In this document: positions 7,906 through 17,365 of the stretch, piece after piece
How the letters are laid out: the number at the start of each line of letters is the position of its first letter
Numbering within the stretch: the first letter of the stretch is position 1
DNA from: Oppiella nova
Taxonomy: Eukaryota; Arthropoda; Arachnida; Sarcoptiformes; Oppiidae
Length of the DNA stretch: 24,473 bases
Assembly (NCBI GenBank): GCA_905397405.1
Contig: CAJPVJ010000475.1
Location: 1-24,473, forward strand
Direction of reading: 5' to 3'
Position numbers and translations under genes: made by a program
Notes under the pieces: model-generated
The model's database searches: none
Told to the model about the DNA's origin: nothing
What the model saw: the letters and a program-made list of their open reading frames with translations, nothing else

Positions 7906-9194
7906 TACTGTACCTTAACTAATACATATGCTGTGGAATTAACTTTCCCAGCTTTAATTGGTTCAGTTCCAGGTAGTTTTTTTAAGATTGCGGTAAAATT
8001 ATGTAGATAATGCGTATAGCCTGACTCTGTTGATGCCCCTGTTTGCGCTCCACTTAGTACAGGATACCAACCAGCTGCAGTACCCCCACCTGCTAAACCT
8101 GGCTGACCAACAAAATTCATATCTGTCCCAGTATTTGTGTTTTTTAAGAAAATTCCTACACCTTTTGCTGACTGTGCATCAGTATAATTATCTGAGAGTA
8201 AAGCAGTCACACCATTTTGGGCATTTACTAAACCTAATTGTTGTGCTGCTGCAAATGCACCATTTGAAGTCTGTATACCAATAGCAGTCTGATTACTTGT
8301 TGTACCTGAAGTAACTTGATTGGAACATTCAATAGATACATTAAAGTTCTCTTGTACAGATTGATTTGCACCAAGCGCTAGAGTATTAATCGTATTGAAA
8401 AAAACAATAGGAGTCGCATTTCGAGCAACACAAGTTGGCTGATTCGCAAGTGAGTTTCCAGAGCGCATTCCATAGCCTATCCCATTATTTACCCCCCAAA
8501 ATCTATAATTTGTATTCGAATCTTCTCCAACATTATCACTGGTTAAACCCGGTCCTTTTAATTGAATATATGCATTAGGCTGTATACAGGTATATGAACC
8601 CACCGTGATTTGATTGTCTATACCAGTTCCACAATAAGCGCTACCTGAACCAGATTGAGGTGCTAAACGGCTAACTCTATAGAGTTCTGCATAAAGCGAT
8701 GGGATATCTTGTAGTCTAATTCGTATTTTACTTCCGACAGTTTGGTAATTTTTGACTGGCAAGGATTTCCAATAGCGAGTTAAAACCACCCCATCCATTG
8801 TTTGTTTAAGACCAACATACTTATAGTAAGTTGCATATACATTGGGAAGCCCATCATACAGTCCACCCAAATCCCAATAGCCCCCTACTCGATCATCACC
8901 ATTTGTAGCTACCAAGAATTGGATATTCGGTAAATCTGTAAGGTCACACTCCCAAAATACTGTCGAGGCATTCGCTCCACCATAGGTATAACTTGTTGGA
9001 GGGACAACAGCACTCCCCATTAAACTCCCAACAGGTTGTAAATATAAACTTGTTAAGTTTACTTTTCCAAACACAATAGGTGCAGTAGTACCATCAGTTG
9101 CTAGAAAGTTTCCCACTTTTGTACAGTTAGCATGGGCAAAGATAGATAAAAAGAATCCCAATAAAATTAATATTTTGAATTGTATGCGGATCAT
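7905..9194 (-). CDS. Fimbrial tip adhesin (two-domain)
   Basis: The 429-residue exported protein has a signal peptide (MIRIQFKILILLGFFLSIFAHA) and then two parts: a unique N-terminal region (about 22-250), read as a receptor-binding domain, and a C-terminal pilin-like domain from about residue 253 (QPTCVARNATPIVFF) with a second cysteine in NVSIECSN and an end of the pilin type (TAYVLVKVQ). Size and layout match tip adhesins such as FimH, MrkD or F17G; I cannot tell the receptor. The ATG overlaps the usher stop by four bases (ATGA), which supports one operon and coupled synthesis. Unlike usual pilins it is more than twice their length. Confidence 0.85.
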   Translation of the reverse strand: MIRIQFKILILLGFFLSIFAHANCTKVGNFLATDGTTAPIVFGKVNLTSLYLQPVGSLMGSAVVPPTSYTYGGANASTVFWECDLTDLPNIQFLVATNGDDRVGGYWDLGGLYDGLPNVYATYYKYVGLKQTMDGVVLTRYWKSLPVKNYQTVGSKIRIRLQDIPSLYAELYRVSRLAPQSGSGSAYCGTGIDNQITVGSYTCIQPNAYIQLKGPGLTSDNVGEDSNTNYRFWGVNNGIGYGMRSGNSLANQPTCVARNATPIVFFNTINTLALGANQSVQENFNVSIECSNQVTSGTTSNQTAIGIQTSNGAFAAAQQLGLVNAQNGVTALLSDNYTDAQSAKGVGIFLKNTNTGTDMNFVGQPGLAGGGTAAGWYPVLSGAQTGASTESGYTHYLHNFTAILKKLPGTEPIKAGKVNSTAYVLVKVQ

Positions 9195-11785
9195 TTCAAC
9201 TCTCCAGATTTACACGTTTCTTCCAGACGAATAATCGTTTGTTTAAGAAGTTCATCATTCAACTGATAATGAACATCACATTTCTGATCTGATTCTTCGC
9301 CCCATTTGACAGTTAGAACCCCTTGCTTTGCTGGAGTACGAACATACATTTGACCACTTTGCCCCACCATTCCAATCACATTATTTTGCGAATCAATTAC
9401 ATCAGCACCTAAAGGAACAAATTCATCAGCATCCAATTTTGCTTGGATGAGTAATGGATAACCCATTCTGGTTTTAAACTTTACTTTTACCGCTGCACCA
9501 GCATAGGGAACAATACGTTGATCATTTGTTTCAATCTCAACACGATCAGAAATGCCTTTTGGTTCTAATGAAATATTGTTATAGCGATAAGGTGTAATTG
9601 CAGGAATAAGTGCATAGCCTTGATGATTAATTCGTGTACCTTGACCATTGAAGAGTCGTGCACCTTCAGCGCCTTTGGCTTCAACTAAAGCAAAAGTTTC
9701 ACCAAGGTATGGACCAAATGTGATCCCTCCAGAATGCACCGCTAATGCGCCTTGCAGATTAGTTGAAACTTGCCAGTAGTTATCACTCATTGAAGCATTT
9801 AGACCTAAATTACTATTGTCTAGACGTTTATTGAGATTTGTATTCCAAGTCGTCACTTGCATATTTCGATCATGGCTGAGACCTACTGCATAATTCAGTG
9901 ATTGATCCTGAGTTAAAGAACCAGATAATGTACTTTGATAAAACTCTTTAGCGTTTTCAGCATGTGAGTAAGCTAAATCTAAATTCGGTAAATTTGCTTT
10001 TTTGTATCGTCCTAAAGGAAAGCTCAAGGAAAGATTCACTGAGGTATCTTGACGATTATCAAGTAGTTTTGAATCTATTTCATCAAATCTATTGTTGATG
10101 ATATTGTCATAAGCATAACGTTGTCGCATTACAGCCAGATTGAGCGTCAAACCATTTTGAAATGCTTTGCCGTATCCAATTTGTGCCTGTACATCATTAT
10201 CACGACCATCACGGTAGTTTTGTGCTGATCCTGATAAAAATAATATCCCATAATCACCAAGGCTTTGGTTCAGCGTAATTTCAAAACGGGAGCGTTGTTG
10301 GTAAGTCGATGACTCCCAACGATAACCATGTTTATAAGAATTCCTCAGCCCAATAACATCGCCTAGATCTCTATATCCTTCAGTTGAATAACGATAGCCT
10401 GCTAAAGATACTGTCGTGTTGGTAGGCTGAAAAGTCTTACTATAGGTCAGGTTAGTCATCCAACCTGTTATTATATTTTCATCAGGTAAATTTGCTCTAG
10501 AGTAAGTTAAGTTAGCACCAAAAGCACCGATATGTGATGCATATGTTCCGCCTAAGAGGCCAGCTTGATAACCATCTGCTAAACGTAATCCTGAATTTAA
10601 AGTGACGCTATTACTTATTCCTCGTTGATAAGTAAGATTAGAGAAAAAAGTGTCCTCTCCAATATCACGAGTTTTCCCTACATCTAAGTTATAACGTGAA
10701 GCACCTAAACGTAGAGACTCAGGTACAGCTGAAAATGGAACACTAAACTGAGAAATCGTTCCATCAGCTTCTCTAACTTTAACGATTAAATCACCATTAA
10801 AATTTGTAGGATATAAATCAGAAATTTTAAACGCGCCTGGCGCTACTGTTGTCTGATAAATCTCCTTACCATTTTGCAATATAGAAACATTTGCATTGGT
10901 TTTAGCTATACCTTGAATCGTTGGTGCATAGCCTCGTAATGAATCAGGTAACATCCTTTCATCGGAACTAAGGCTCAATCCATTAAAACTTAACCCTGAG
11001 AAAAACTTTCCAGAACTATAGGTCTGCCCTAAAGTCAGTACACCTTGAATAGGTTCTATAGGGCGAGAAATATAACTACGAATATTGGTCCATTTTGTCC
11101 CTATTTCTGGACTATAATTAATATTAGACTGTTGACGATATTGCCATTTTCCAATGTTTACACCACCATTTAATGATACGTATGCAGCAGATTGAGTCTG
11201 CGAATGGTCGTGTAATTGATATGAAGTATGATAATAATTACCCAGATAATTGATAAAGCCAATACTTTCACCCGCATCCCATTGGGATGAATTAACATAA
11301 CCCCGTGGAATATTATGCATATCATTTTGAGGGATACTAATATCAAGTCGAAGCTTTTCAAAATTAAAATCTATTGAGCTGGATTGAATATAATTTGATA
11401 AGAGAACACATTGATCTTGCTGTTTTTTAATATTTATCAAAATTTGCTCTGAAATTCCTAATTTTTCTATAGCAACTAAATCAAAACATGGAGAAATATT
11501 TTTTTGTTGGTCTTCTACAAACTTTAAATCCATACGTTCAATAATTTGCTTGTTAACAAAAACATCCACTTTGTAAAAGCCTGGCAATATATCTTCTTTT
11601 TCACTTAAACGTTCTAATAGCTTAATTTGATGATCAGATTGCCCACGGAATAATGCTTGATCAAATATATATTCACCATCGTTATTAACATGATCATTTG
11701 CATCGGCAGAATTATTACCACCAATCAAGTAACCTACTAAAAATATAGACAATAAGCTTCTACGGCCAAAATATTCAGCAAACAT
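9191..11785 (-). CDS. Outer membrane fimbrial usher (PapC/FimD-like)
   Basis: The usher is the outer membrane pore that receives chaperone-subunit complexes and assembles the pilus. The 864-residue protein has the family order: signal peptide (first about 30 residues), PapC_N domain with a Cys pair (PCFDL and QDQCVL), a long beta-barrel, a plug segment inside it (NGKEIYQTTVAPGAFKISDL near 310), and the C-terminal domains (VPYAGAAVKVKFKTRMGYPL near 772, PLGADVIDSQNNVIGMVGQS near 804), closing with cysteines in QKCDVHY and EETCKSG. Length is typical. The start is 17 bases after the upstream chaperone stop, with a weak ribosome binding site (GCGAG), and the stop overlaps the adhesin start. Confidence 0.95.
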   Translation of the reverse strand: MFAEYFGRRSLLSIFLVGYLIGGNNSADANDHVNNDGEYIFDQALFRGQSDHQIKLLERLSEKEDILPGFYKVDVFVNKQIIERMDLKFVEDQQKNISPCFDLVAIEKLGISEQILINIKKQQDQCVLLSNYIQSSSIDFNFEKLRLDISIPQNDMHNIPRGYVNSSQWDAGESIGFINYLGNYYHTSYQLHDHSQTQSAAYVSLNGGVNIGKWQYRQQSNINYSPEIGTKWTNIRSYISRPIEPIQGVLTLGQTYSSGKFFSGLSFNGLSLSSDERMLPDSLRGYAPTIQGIAKTNANVSILQNGKEIYQTTVAPGAFKISDLYPTNFNGDLIVKVREADGTISQFSVPFSAVPESLRLGASRYNLDVGKTRDIGEDTFFSNLTYQRGISNSVTLNSGLRLADGYQAGLLGGTYASHIGAFGANLTYSRANLPDENIITGWMTNLTYSKTFQPTNTTVSLAGYRYSTEGYRDLGDVIGLRNSYKHGYRWESSTYQQRSRFEITLNQSLGDYGILFLSGSAQNYRDGRDNDVQAQIGYGKAFQNGLTLNLAVMRQRYAYDNIINNRFDEIDSKLLDNRQDTSVNLSLSFPLGRYKKANLPNLDLAYSHAENAKEFYQSTLSGSLTQDQSLNYAVGLSHDRNMQVTTWNTNLNKRLDNSNLGLNASMSDNYWQVSTNLQGALAVHSGGITFGPYLGETFALVEAKGAEGARLFNGQGTRINHQGYALIPAITPYRYNNISLEPKGISDRVEIETNDQRIVPYAGAAVKVKFKTRMGYPLLIQAKLDADEFVPLGADVIDSQNNVIGMVGQSGQMYVRTPAKQGVLTVKWGEESDQKCDVHYQLNDELLKQTIIRLEETCKSGELK

Positions 11786-11802
11786 AATATTATACTCGCT
11801 TA

Positions 11803-12549
11803 TTATTTATTCAGAGGAATCTCGTGGACGACTAAAGCACCATAATCATTTACAAGGGTAAGTTTAATTTTTGAATCTTTTAAACTATGCGTATTATTAT
11901 TTATTACCCAATTAACTTTAGCTTTTGGAGCAATTAAGTCATTTTTTTTCACCACGATTTCGCTATTTCCAGCAACTAAACTTAATTCTTTAATATTCAC
12001 ATAATATTCAGACGAATTTTGAATGTTTAATTGCTTTTTTGTTCCATCATTTTCCAAGGCAAATTGAACTTTTTTATAAGCATCTGCTGTAGAACCTTTC
12101 AAATTTTTAGGACGGTAAAAAACCTTGACACGATTCTTAAATACAATCATTAAACGGCTACTATCGCTGTCTTGTTTTTTTAGTGCAGGAAACTCAGAAA
12201 AATTCAAATAAAACAGTGACTCAACATCCTTTGAGACGTTTTCCTCACCCGTAAATATTAAGCGCACAGTTTGTCCAGTATTTGGATTTATCCGAAAAAT
12301 CTGTGGACTAACAACAAAGGGAGCTTTGCTTTTTTCAAGAGTAGAATCTTCATCCCCTTCATCTAGCCAAATTTGTACAAGGTTTGGATATTGATCTTTA
12401 TTTTGTAAGTAAATCGTCTTTTCATTTTGGCCATCAGGAAAAATTACACGTGTTCCTGTAAGAACTACACCTGAGAAGGCAGCGGACATTATGGTTAAGC
12501 CACCAATCAAAATATGACTTTTTATAATATTGACGATCCACCTACTCAT
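11803..12549 (-). CDS. Periplasmic fimbrial chaperone (PapD-like), proximal copy
   Basis: This 248-residue chaperone lies between the major pilin and the usher, the usual place for the chaperone of the shaft subunit. After a signal peptide it shows TRVIFPDGQNEKTIYLQNK, IWLDEGDE, ESLFYLNFSEFPAL and NRVKVFYRPKNL, the conserved segments of the PapD N-terminal domain. I start at the ATG at 12,549, eight bases after GGAG; the longer open frame begins with a TTG that overlaps this ribosome binding site. The gap to the pilin stop is 62 bases. Confidence 0.9.
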   Translation of the reverse strand: MSRWIVNIIKSHILIGGLTIMSAAFSGVVLTGTRVIFPDGQNEKTIYLQNKDQYPNLVQIWLDEGDEDSTLEKSKAPFVVSPQIFRINPNTGQTVRLIFTGEENVSKDVESLFYLNFSEFPALKKQDSDSSRLMIVFKNRVKVFYRPKNLKGSTADAYKKVQFALENDGTKKQLNIQNSSEYYVNIKELSLVAGNSEIVVKKNDLIAPKAKVNWVINNNTHSLKDSKIKLTLVNDYGALVVHEIPLNK

Positions 12550-12611
12550 TTTTACCACTCCAAACAAAAAATTGATTGATCTGCTACTTAAGTAGCAGAT
12601 CAGATAAAACC

Positions 12612-13154
12612 TTATTGATAGCTTAAGGTGTATTCAACAACTGAGGTCACAGCACCTTGTGTTGCACCACCAGCTTCAGAAATATAACGCGCACCAAAAT
12701 CATGGCTGGCACTTGTTGCACCATTGAGTAATTTCAGACCTTCAACAGCTGTTGGCCCATTTAGAACAACTGAAGTTGTTCCAGCAGCTTCTTTAGTCAA
12801 CTGAATCGCAACATTAGTAGCAGGATTAACTGTTGCTACATTGCCTAAATTGCCACTCGTAGTTACTGAGTGACCTAAAAATTTTGTTTTAATATCAAGA
12901 TCTGAGCTAGGTGCAGTACATCCAGTGACATTAATCGTAAAAGGTGTCAAACCTGCTGTGGCACCAGAAGAAGTTAGCGTATTTGCTGATACCGTAGGTA
13001 GTAAAACCACGCCATTGGTTCCACCATTGATTGAAGCTTGGCAAGTTTGATCTGTAACTTCCCCTTGAAATGTTACTGTAGGCGCAGCATTTGCAACGCC
13101 TGTAACCATAATGCTCATAGTTGCTATTGCTAGAAAACGATTTACTAATTTCAT
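12612..13154 (-). CDS. Major fimbrial subunit (type 1-like pilin)
   Basis: This is the shaft subunit of the chaperone-usher pilus. The 180-residue precursor has a signal peptide (MKLVNRFLAIATMSIMVTGV then ANA), a mature start at APTVTFQGEVTDQTCQA, a disulfide pair (DQTCQ and VTGCTAP) and the C-terminal strand VVEYTLSYQ with the near-terminal tyrosine typical of pilins. The missing final strand is supplied by the next subunit's N-terminal extension. It is the first gene of the operon, with AAAGGTG five bases before the ATG. Its long AT-rich upstream region suggests that expression is controlled here. Confidence 0.92.
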   Translation of the reverse strand: MKLVNRFLAIATMSIMVTGVANAAPTVTFQGEVTDQTCQASINGGTNGVVLLPTVSANTLTSSGATAGLTPFTINVTGCTAPSSDLDIKTKFLGHSVTTSGNLGNVATVNPATNVAIQLTKEAAGTTSVVLNGPTAVEGLKLLNGATSASHDFGARYISEAGGATQGAVTSVVEYTLSYQ

Positions 13155-13544
13155 AAATACACCTTTAAATGATAAATAAAACCAAATGAAACTATGAGGA
13201 TAATAATCTTTAAGCGATAAACAATTCTTTACATTTCACACAAATTACTTATACATTTAAAACAAATTTTCTTAAAAATTCAAATATAAATTTATTATTT
13301 TAAAAAATTATACATTGAATTCAATTGGATAAATTTACTCAAAATTCACAAGAAAAAGAGTGATAAGTTTAACAAAAATAATAAAATACCCAATACAAGA
13401 CAAATTATTGAATTTTAATAATGACTTAAAGAAATAAAATGAAATCAATCATATTTATCAAGTTTATTTATCAAATAACTTGATAAATAAATATTTTTCA
13501 AATTAAAATAAAAACAATCAAACGCTAAAAAGGAAATAACCTGA
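13155..13544. other. AT-rich divergent intergenic region between pilin and DUF1090 genes
   Basis: These 390 bases separate two divergently read genes and must hold both promoters. The composition is extremely AT-rich and I could not place -35/-10 pairs with confidence because many matches are possible. The one clear structure is the inverted repeat at 13,452-13,489. Such AT-rich control regions are often bound by H-NS-like silencers; this is inference only. Confidence 0.5.
13452..13489. repeat. 12-bp inverted repeat, candidate operator or hairpin
   Basis: TATTTATCAAGT (13,452-13,463) and ACTTGATAAATA (13,478-13,489) are exact inverse complements around a 14-base spacer that itself contains TTATTTATCAAA. 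It lies about 55 bases before the DUF1090 start and 300 bases before the pilin start. It could be a regulator binding site or fold in RNA; no T-run makes it a clear terminator. Confidence 0.55.
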
Positions 13545-13919
13545 ATGAATTTTTATAAATGTATTGCTACAGCCTCAATAATCTTCGTATCAATTAACAC
13601 TTCAAATGCTCAAAATTTTCAATCATGCGAATCAAAACAACAAGAAATCGAAAGTAAATTAAAAATTGCAATACAACATAATAATACATACGAAATAAAT
13701 GGTCTTAAAAAAGCACTAAAAGAAAATCAGATACATTGCAATAATGTGACATTAAAGCAAAAAACAGACACTAAAATCAAAGAAAAAGAAATTAAAATAC
13801 AAAAACTTAAATCAGAAATACAACTAGAGCAAAAATCTGGAAATTTAAATAAGATTAAAAAGAAAGAACGTAAAATTGAAGCCTTAGAAAATGAAATAAA
13901 AACATTAAAATCTCAATAA
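13545..13919 (+). CDS. Exported DUF1090 family protein
   Basis: The 124-residue protein has a signal peptide (MNFYKCIATASIIFVSINTS then NAQ) and the DUF1090 layout known from E. coli YqjC: a first cysteine (SCESKQQEIESKLKIAI), the GLKKALKENQIHC segment with the second cysteine, then a highly charged lysine- and glutamate-rich helical tail (about 75-124) that should form a coiled coil. Function in the family is unknown; the protein should be periplasmic. AAAAGGAAA lies about ten bases before the ATG. The gene is transcribed away from the fimbrial operon and ends just before a strong hairpin. Confidence 0.8.
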   Translation: MNFYKCIATASIIFVSINTSNAQNFQSCESKQQEIESKLKIAIQHNNTYEINGLKKALKENQIHCNNVTLKQKTDTKIKEKEIKIQKLKSEIQLEQKSGNLNKIKKKERKIEALENEIKTLKSQ

Positions 13920-13926
13920 TTAAAAA

Positions 13927-13957
13927 GGGAAATTCAGTTCCTTTGAACTGAATTTCC
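13927..13957. terminator. Convergent terminator hairpin
   Basis: GGAAATTCAGTTC (13,928-13,940) pairs perfectly over 13 bp with GAACTGAATTTCC (13,945-13,957) around a CTTT loop. On the minus strand it is followed by CTTTTTAA, a good U-run; on the plus strand the tail is weaker (AATATACCTT). It lies nine bases after the DUF1090 stop and nine bases beyond the stop of the small minus-strand frame at 13,966, so it probably ends both transcripts. Confidence 0.8.
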
Positions 13958-13965
13958 AATATACC

Positions 13966-14184
13966 TTAAATATTTTCCTTATCTAAACTCATTTTTAAAG
14001 TAAAATATAAATATTCATAATCTTTACTTGTCGCTTCTTTCAATACTTTTTTAATTTTTCCATCATTCCAACCTTGATATTTAACTCTCGTTAAGAAGAT
14101 AGAAATGAGAATAAATGCATGATCACCTTTCCTTAGATAAGTTCGATTATATTTTCGTTTAACCTTTGTGCTTGATTTTGACAA
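13966..14184 (-). CDS. Small basic hypothetical protein (doubtful start)
   Basis: A 72-codon frame encodes a lysine-rich peptide (MSKSSTKVKRKYNRTYLRKG) with a hydrophobic stretch (HAFILISIFL) and WNDGKIKKVLKEATSKDY. The amino-acid mix looks like protein and its stop lies beside a good terminator. Against it, the frame can start only at TTG (14,184) or ATT codons and has no visible ribosome binding site. It could be a real gene with a poor start or the tail of a damaged one. I do not recognise it. Confidence 0.4.
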   Translation of the reverse strand: MSKSSTKVKRKYNRTYLRKGDHAFILISIFLTRVKYQGWNDGKIKKVLKEATSKDYEYLYFTLKMSLDKENI

Positions 14185-14469
14185 AACAATAATTACTTAA
14201 AAAAACTGGACGTTAAAGTTTAAAATTATTGATTATTATTTTCTTTACATCTTAAACATTTTGTTTATCATATAAAACAAAAATGCTAAATAATCAGAAA
14301 AATTCTATAAATATAAATACCTTACATTAAAACCATTAATCATACTACCATTTCAAATTAAGTAATCAATTGTTTAACTTCCAAACATAAATAAATATAG
14401 ATGCTTTAATTTAGCGTAATTAATTGTTTTTAAAAAATATTGATCATCTAATAATAAAAACGGAGTCCT

Positions 14470-15040
14470 ACTAGATGAGCTTTAAATTCCAGTCCATGAT
14501 CTCAAAATTCTCAATAGTGGTTTTGGACTTCCGTAGTAAATCTTGCCCCCCTTTCCTTCAAAAATAAGGGAAATAATCTTTTTCGGTATATTATTATTTT
14601 CATACTAACCTTTGATTTTAATTCCAATAATTTTCGATTCCATAAAAATGATTTTGACCATTTGCAAAGTGCGTAGAATGATAAATTTTATGATGGCAGA
14701 ACCCGCTATATCTAGAGAATTTTAACTACGCCATTAATCAGTATAGACGATGCTATCAGGTGTTATTTTATCTGTAATTACATAATCATATAGTTCGTCT
14801 TGCTTCAAGTTGTCCTTTTAAATTTCGCACACCTTGTATATTTTTCTTAACTTCAGAGCGTAAAACAATAATCACTTTAGTTAAATAGAGATAACCCACC
14901 TCTTTTACGACATCCCCTATCTTCATCTTATCAATAGCACGAGCAGATCATGCCATTTTCTTTTTGTTGCTAATTTCCGCACTCATCTTCGGATTCCTTT
15001 TTGTGAATCAGCCTCAATTTGTTAAGATGGCGACCGAGAG
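14470..15040 (-). pseudogene. Decayed IS1595 (ISXO2-like) transposase
   Basis: On the minus strand short frames match an ISXO2-type DDE transposase in order: IEADSQKG near 15,020, KRGG and YLYLTKVIIV near 14,880, TPDSIVYTD near 14,740, HSTHFANGQNHFYGIENYWN near 14,650, and IYYGSPKPLLRILRSW near 14,500. In the family these are the first acidic residue, the LKRGGKVYT strand, SIVYTD with the second acidic residue, H-x-x-H..NHINGIENFWN with the catalytic H/N and E, and the C-terminal region. The frame changes several times and stops interrupt it, so it is long inactive. I could not find the terminal repeats, so the ends are approximate. Confidence 0.7.
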
Positions 15041-15523
15041 AAACCAATTTGTTTCCTCACACATTGTTGACTCAATTTTGGCACTAATAAAAGTACACTA
15101 AAGCGATGCTTTTTCCTTTGCTTAGGTCAGATTTGCACAGAAGTTGTTAGAATTGGTTAGATAGCCAAACTTTCAAAATAAACTTATTTATTATTTAAAT
15201 TTAGAGATTTAACATACATGAATAGCATGGAAACAATGGCTGACTTATCCTCCCACACCCCTATGATGCAGCAGTGTTTTATATTTGATATTAAATAATT
15301 TTTTAAAAATTTATTCAAAAAGGTATACATAAAGGTACACTTAAGAAAAATTCACAATTTGTGTATTTAAATTTTCAGTTCGATAGAAGCGGTGTCCGTA
15401 TAGCACTTGTTTTATACAGTCCAACCCCATCCAACATAAATTTATTTTTCAATAGCTTAACAAAATAACATTCCAACCACGTCTTGCCTAATCCGACTAT
15501 TTCCAATATTCTATGGGGGTTAT
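15041..15523. other. Gene-free stretch before the integrase remnant
   Basis: I see no coding frame, tRNA or tmRNA here. P4-type integrases usually sit beside the tRNA gene used as attachment site, and none is recognisable in either flank, so the element's original boundary is not in this stretch or has been lost. The stretch around 15,370-15,480 (GAAGCGGTGTCCGTATAG and CAACCCCATCCAAC) is less AT-rich than its surroundings and would be the place to look for an attachment core. Confidence 0.4.
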
Positions 15524-16811
15524 TATGTGGGACAAGAACAACCTTATGCCTAAGAAAGCAAAAGAACTATCTGCACTCAGTGTAGCAAAAATCAAAAAAA
15601 TGGTAGGCACGCCGTAGGTGGTGTAGATGGCTTGCACCTACGTATTGTGAATGATTCGCGTGCTTGGATTTTACGTGTTGTTGTAGGACAGCGCTTTGAT
15701 GAAAATGGTAAACAGCAAGTCCATCGCCGTGATATTGGTTTAGGCTCATACCCTGAGGTGTCACTTGCAGAGGCAAGAACAAAAGCGCAAGAAATGAAAG
15801 CTCAAATCCGAAATGGGATTGATCCAATCAAAAAAAAGCAAGATCAACTTCAAGCTTTACGTATTCAAAAAACTTCGTGATCGTACTTTTCGTGAATGTG
15901 CTCAAATTGTGATTGCTAATAAATCACGTGAGTTAAAAAATCAGAAGCATATTACTCAATGGTCAACTACATTAGAAACTTATATCTATCCTATTTTAGG
16001 TGACCGTGTGATTGGCTCTATTAATAAAGTCGATATTGCTAAGGTTTTAGAACCTATCTGGGCTGAGAAAAATGAAACGGCTTCGTGGCCGTATTGAAAC
16101 TATTTTTGATTATGCCAAGGCTATGGAATATTTTGAAGGGGGGATAATCCTGCATAATGAAAAGGTAACTTAAAACCTATTCTAGGTAATTTAAAACAGG
16201 TATCACGCCCTCACCCTTCTTTACCTTATGATCAGGTTACTACATTCGTTCAACACCTTCGCGAGAAAGATGGTATTTCTACAAAAGCACTTGAATTTGC
16301 TATTTTAACAGCATGTCGCTCTGGTGAAATCTTTGGTGCAAGATGGCAAGAAATTGATTTTGAATCTAAAGTTTAGATCATCCCTAAAGAGCGTATGAAA
16401 GCGGATAAGGAACATCGTGTTCCATTATCCAAAGAAGCTATCACATTGCTTGAATCCATTAAACTGTATACCCAACCTCAGAATTTTATCTTCCCAGCTC
16501 CGCGTGGTGGTGGCATGCTTTCTGATATGTCACTAACAGCATTAATTAAGTGTATGCATGAACAAAAACTTAAAGAAAATAGATTATGCTATCTTGATCC
16601 TAAACAAAACCGAGTAATTACCACGCATGGCTTTCGCTCCACGTTCCGTGACTGGTCAGCAGACAAAACTGACTCCCCACGTGAGGTCTGTGAGCATGTA
16701 TTAGCTCATAAACTACCAGATGAGGTAGAGGCTGCTTACCTTCGTGGAGCTTATCTCGAAAAACGTAAAGCATTAATGGCTGATTGGGCTAAATTTTGTA
16801 AAAATAAGTGA
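15524..16811 (+). pseudogene. Broken P4-type tyrosine recombinase integrase (mobile-element fossil)
   Basis: This is a tyrosine recombinase of the P4/DUF4102 integrase family, which moves prophage satellites and genomic islands. The parts appear in normal order: the N-terminal arm-binding domain (GLHLRIVNDSRAWILRVVVG, then the GSYPEVSLAEAR segment), a core-binding part, and the catalytic domain with the first arginine in ILTACRSGEIFGARW, the HGFRSTFRDW box and a tyrosine-bearing C-terminus. The gene is broken in about four or five places and cannot be active. It marks the edge or remains of an integrated element; whether phage-like or island-like cannot be told. The core sequence is still easily recognised, so the decay is fairly recent. 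Confidence 0.85.
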
Positions 16812-17165
16812 CATAAACCAATGCTTCTACCTTAAAAGGCAGATGCATTGTTGATTTTATTGCATTTATAAATATTTAAACCAAAGCAAATAGACTTACT
16901 TACACCTGTGATAATCTTATTCCTAAAAAAGACTCACGGATCTAAAAATACGTTAGATTGTTCTCATGCTCTTTTTTGAAGTCGTGAGCAATCAAGGCTT
17001 CATTCATTATCTTATTTATCATTCAGCTGGGCCTCTGCATCTTCCTTGGTAATTATGCTGCAATGGTTTGATTAAAATTAAAATCAAAAACTTAATAAAA
17101 TTAAAATAAATCTTGGTGCAATAAATGGCGTAAATTAATTTTTATCTGTTTGAGTATTTTATTTG
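16812..17165. other. Gene-free stretch after the integrase
   Basis: No supported gene. On the minus strand near 17,050 a short frame reads SIITKEDAEAQLNDK and near 17,010 another reads MNEALIAHDFKKEHENNL; they look protein-like but are too short and in different frames to assign. The rest is AT-rich and featureless. Confidence 0.35.
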
Positions 17166-17288
17166 ATGATATCTGCAAGTAATCATATTTTAACAATTAA
17201 TGAGACCATAAATGTGCTCAAAATATGTAATTCCCAGCCGAGAAATCTTGTCATTTTTATGGTTGATAATTTTGAAATTATAAATTAG
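17166..17288 (+). CDS. Possible 40-residue peptide
   Basis: An ATG frame of 40 codons reads MISASNHILTINETINVLKI and ends FMVDNFEIIN. It includes polar and charged residues beyond what AT-rich chance frames usually give, but the ribosome binding site is weak (TGAG, 12 bases upstream) and no family is recognised. It may be the start of a truncated gene. Low confidence. Confidence 0.2.
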   Translation: MISASNHILTINETINVLKICNSQPRNLVIFMVDNFEIIN

Positions 17289-17365
17289 TAAATTTTAATA
17301 GCCCTCATTAATTAAAGGACTAATGTACAAATCAGTAGTTCTTTGAGATTAACCTAGAAATAATT

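Noticed and set aside
8030-8284. Plus-strand frame opposite the adhesin
   Set aside because: Low-quality composition, no ribosome site, antisense to a clear gene.
15041-15523. Attachment-site tRNA next to the integrase
   Set aside because: I looked for a cloverleaf and a T-loop GTTCGA motif on both strands and saw none.
15567-15827. Minus-strand frame opposite the integrase remnant
   Set aside because: Histidine-rich shadow of integrase coding sequence on the other strand.
16967-17053. Short plus-strand frame MLFFEVVSNQGF of 28 codons
   Set aside because: Too short, no ribosome site, no family.
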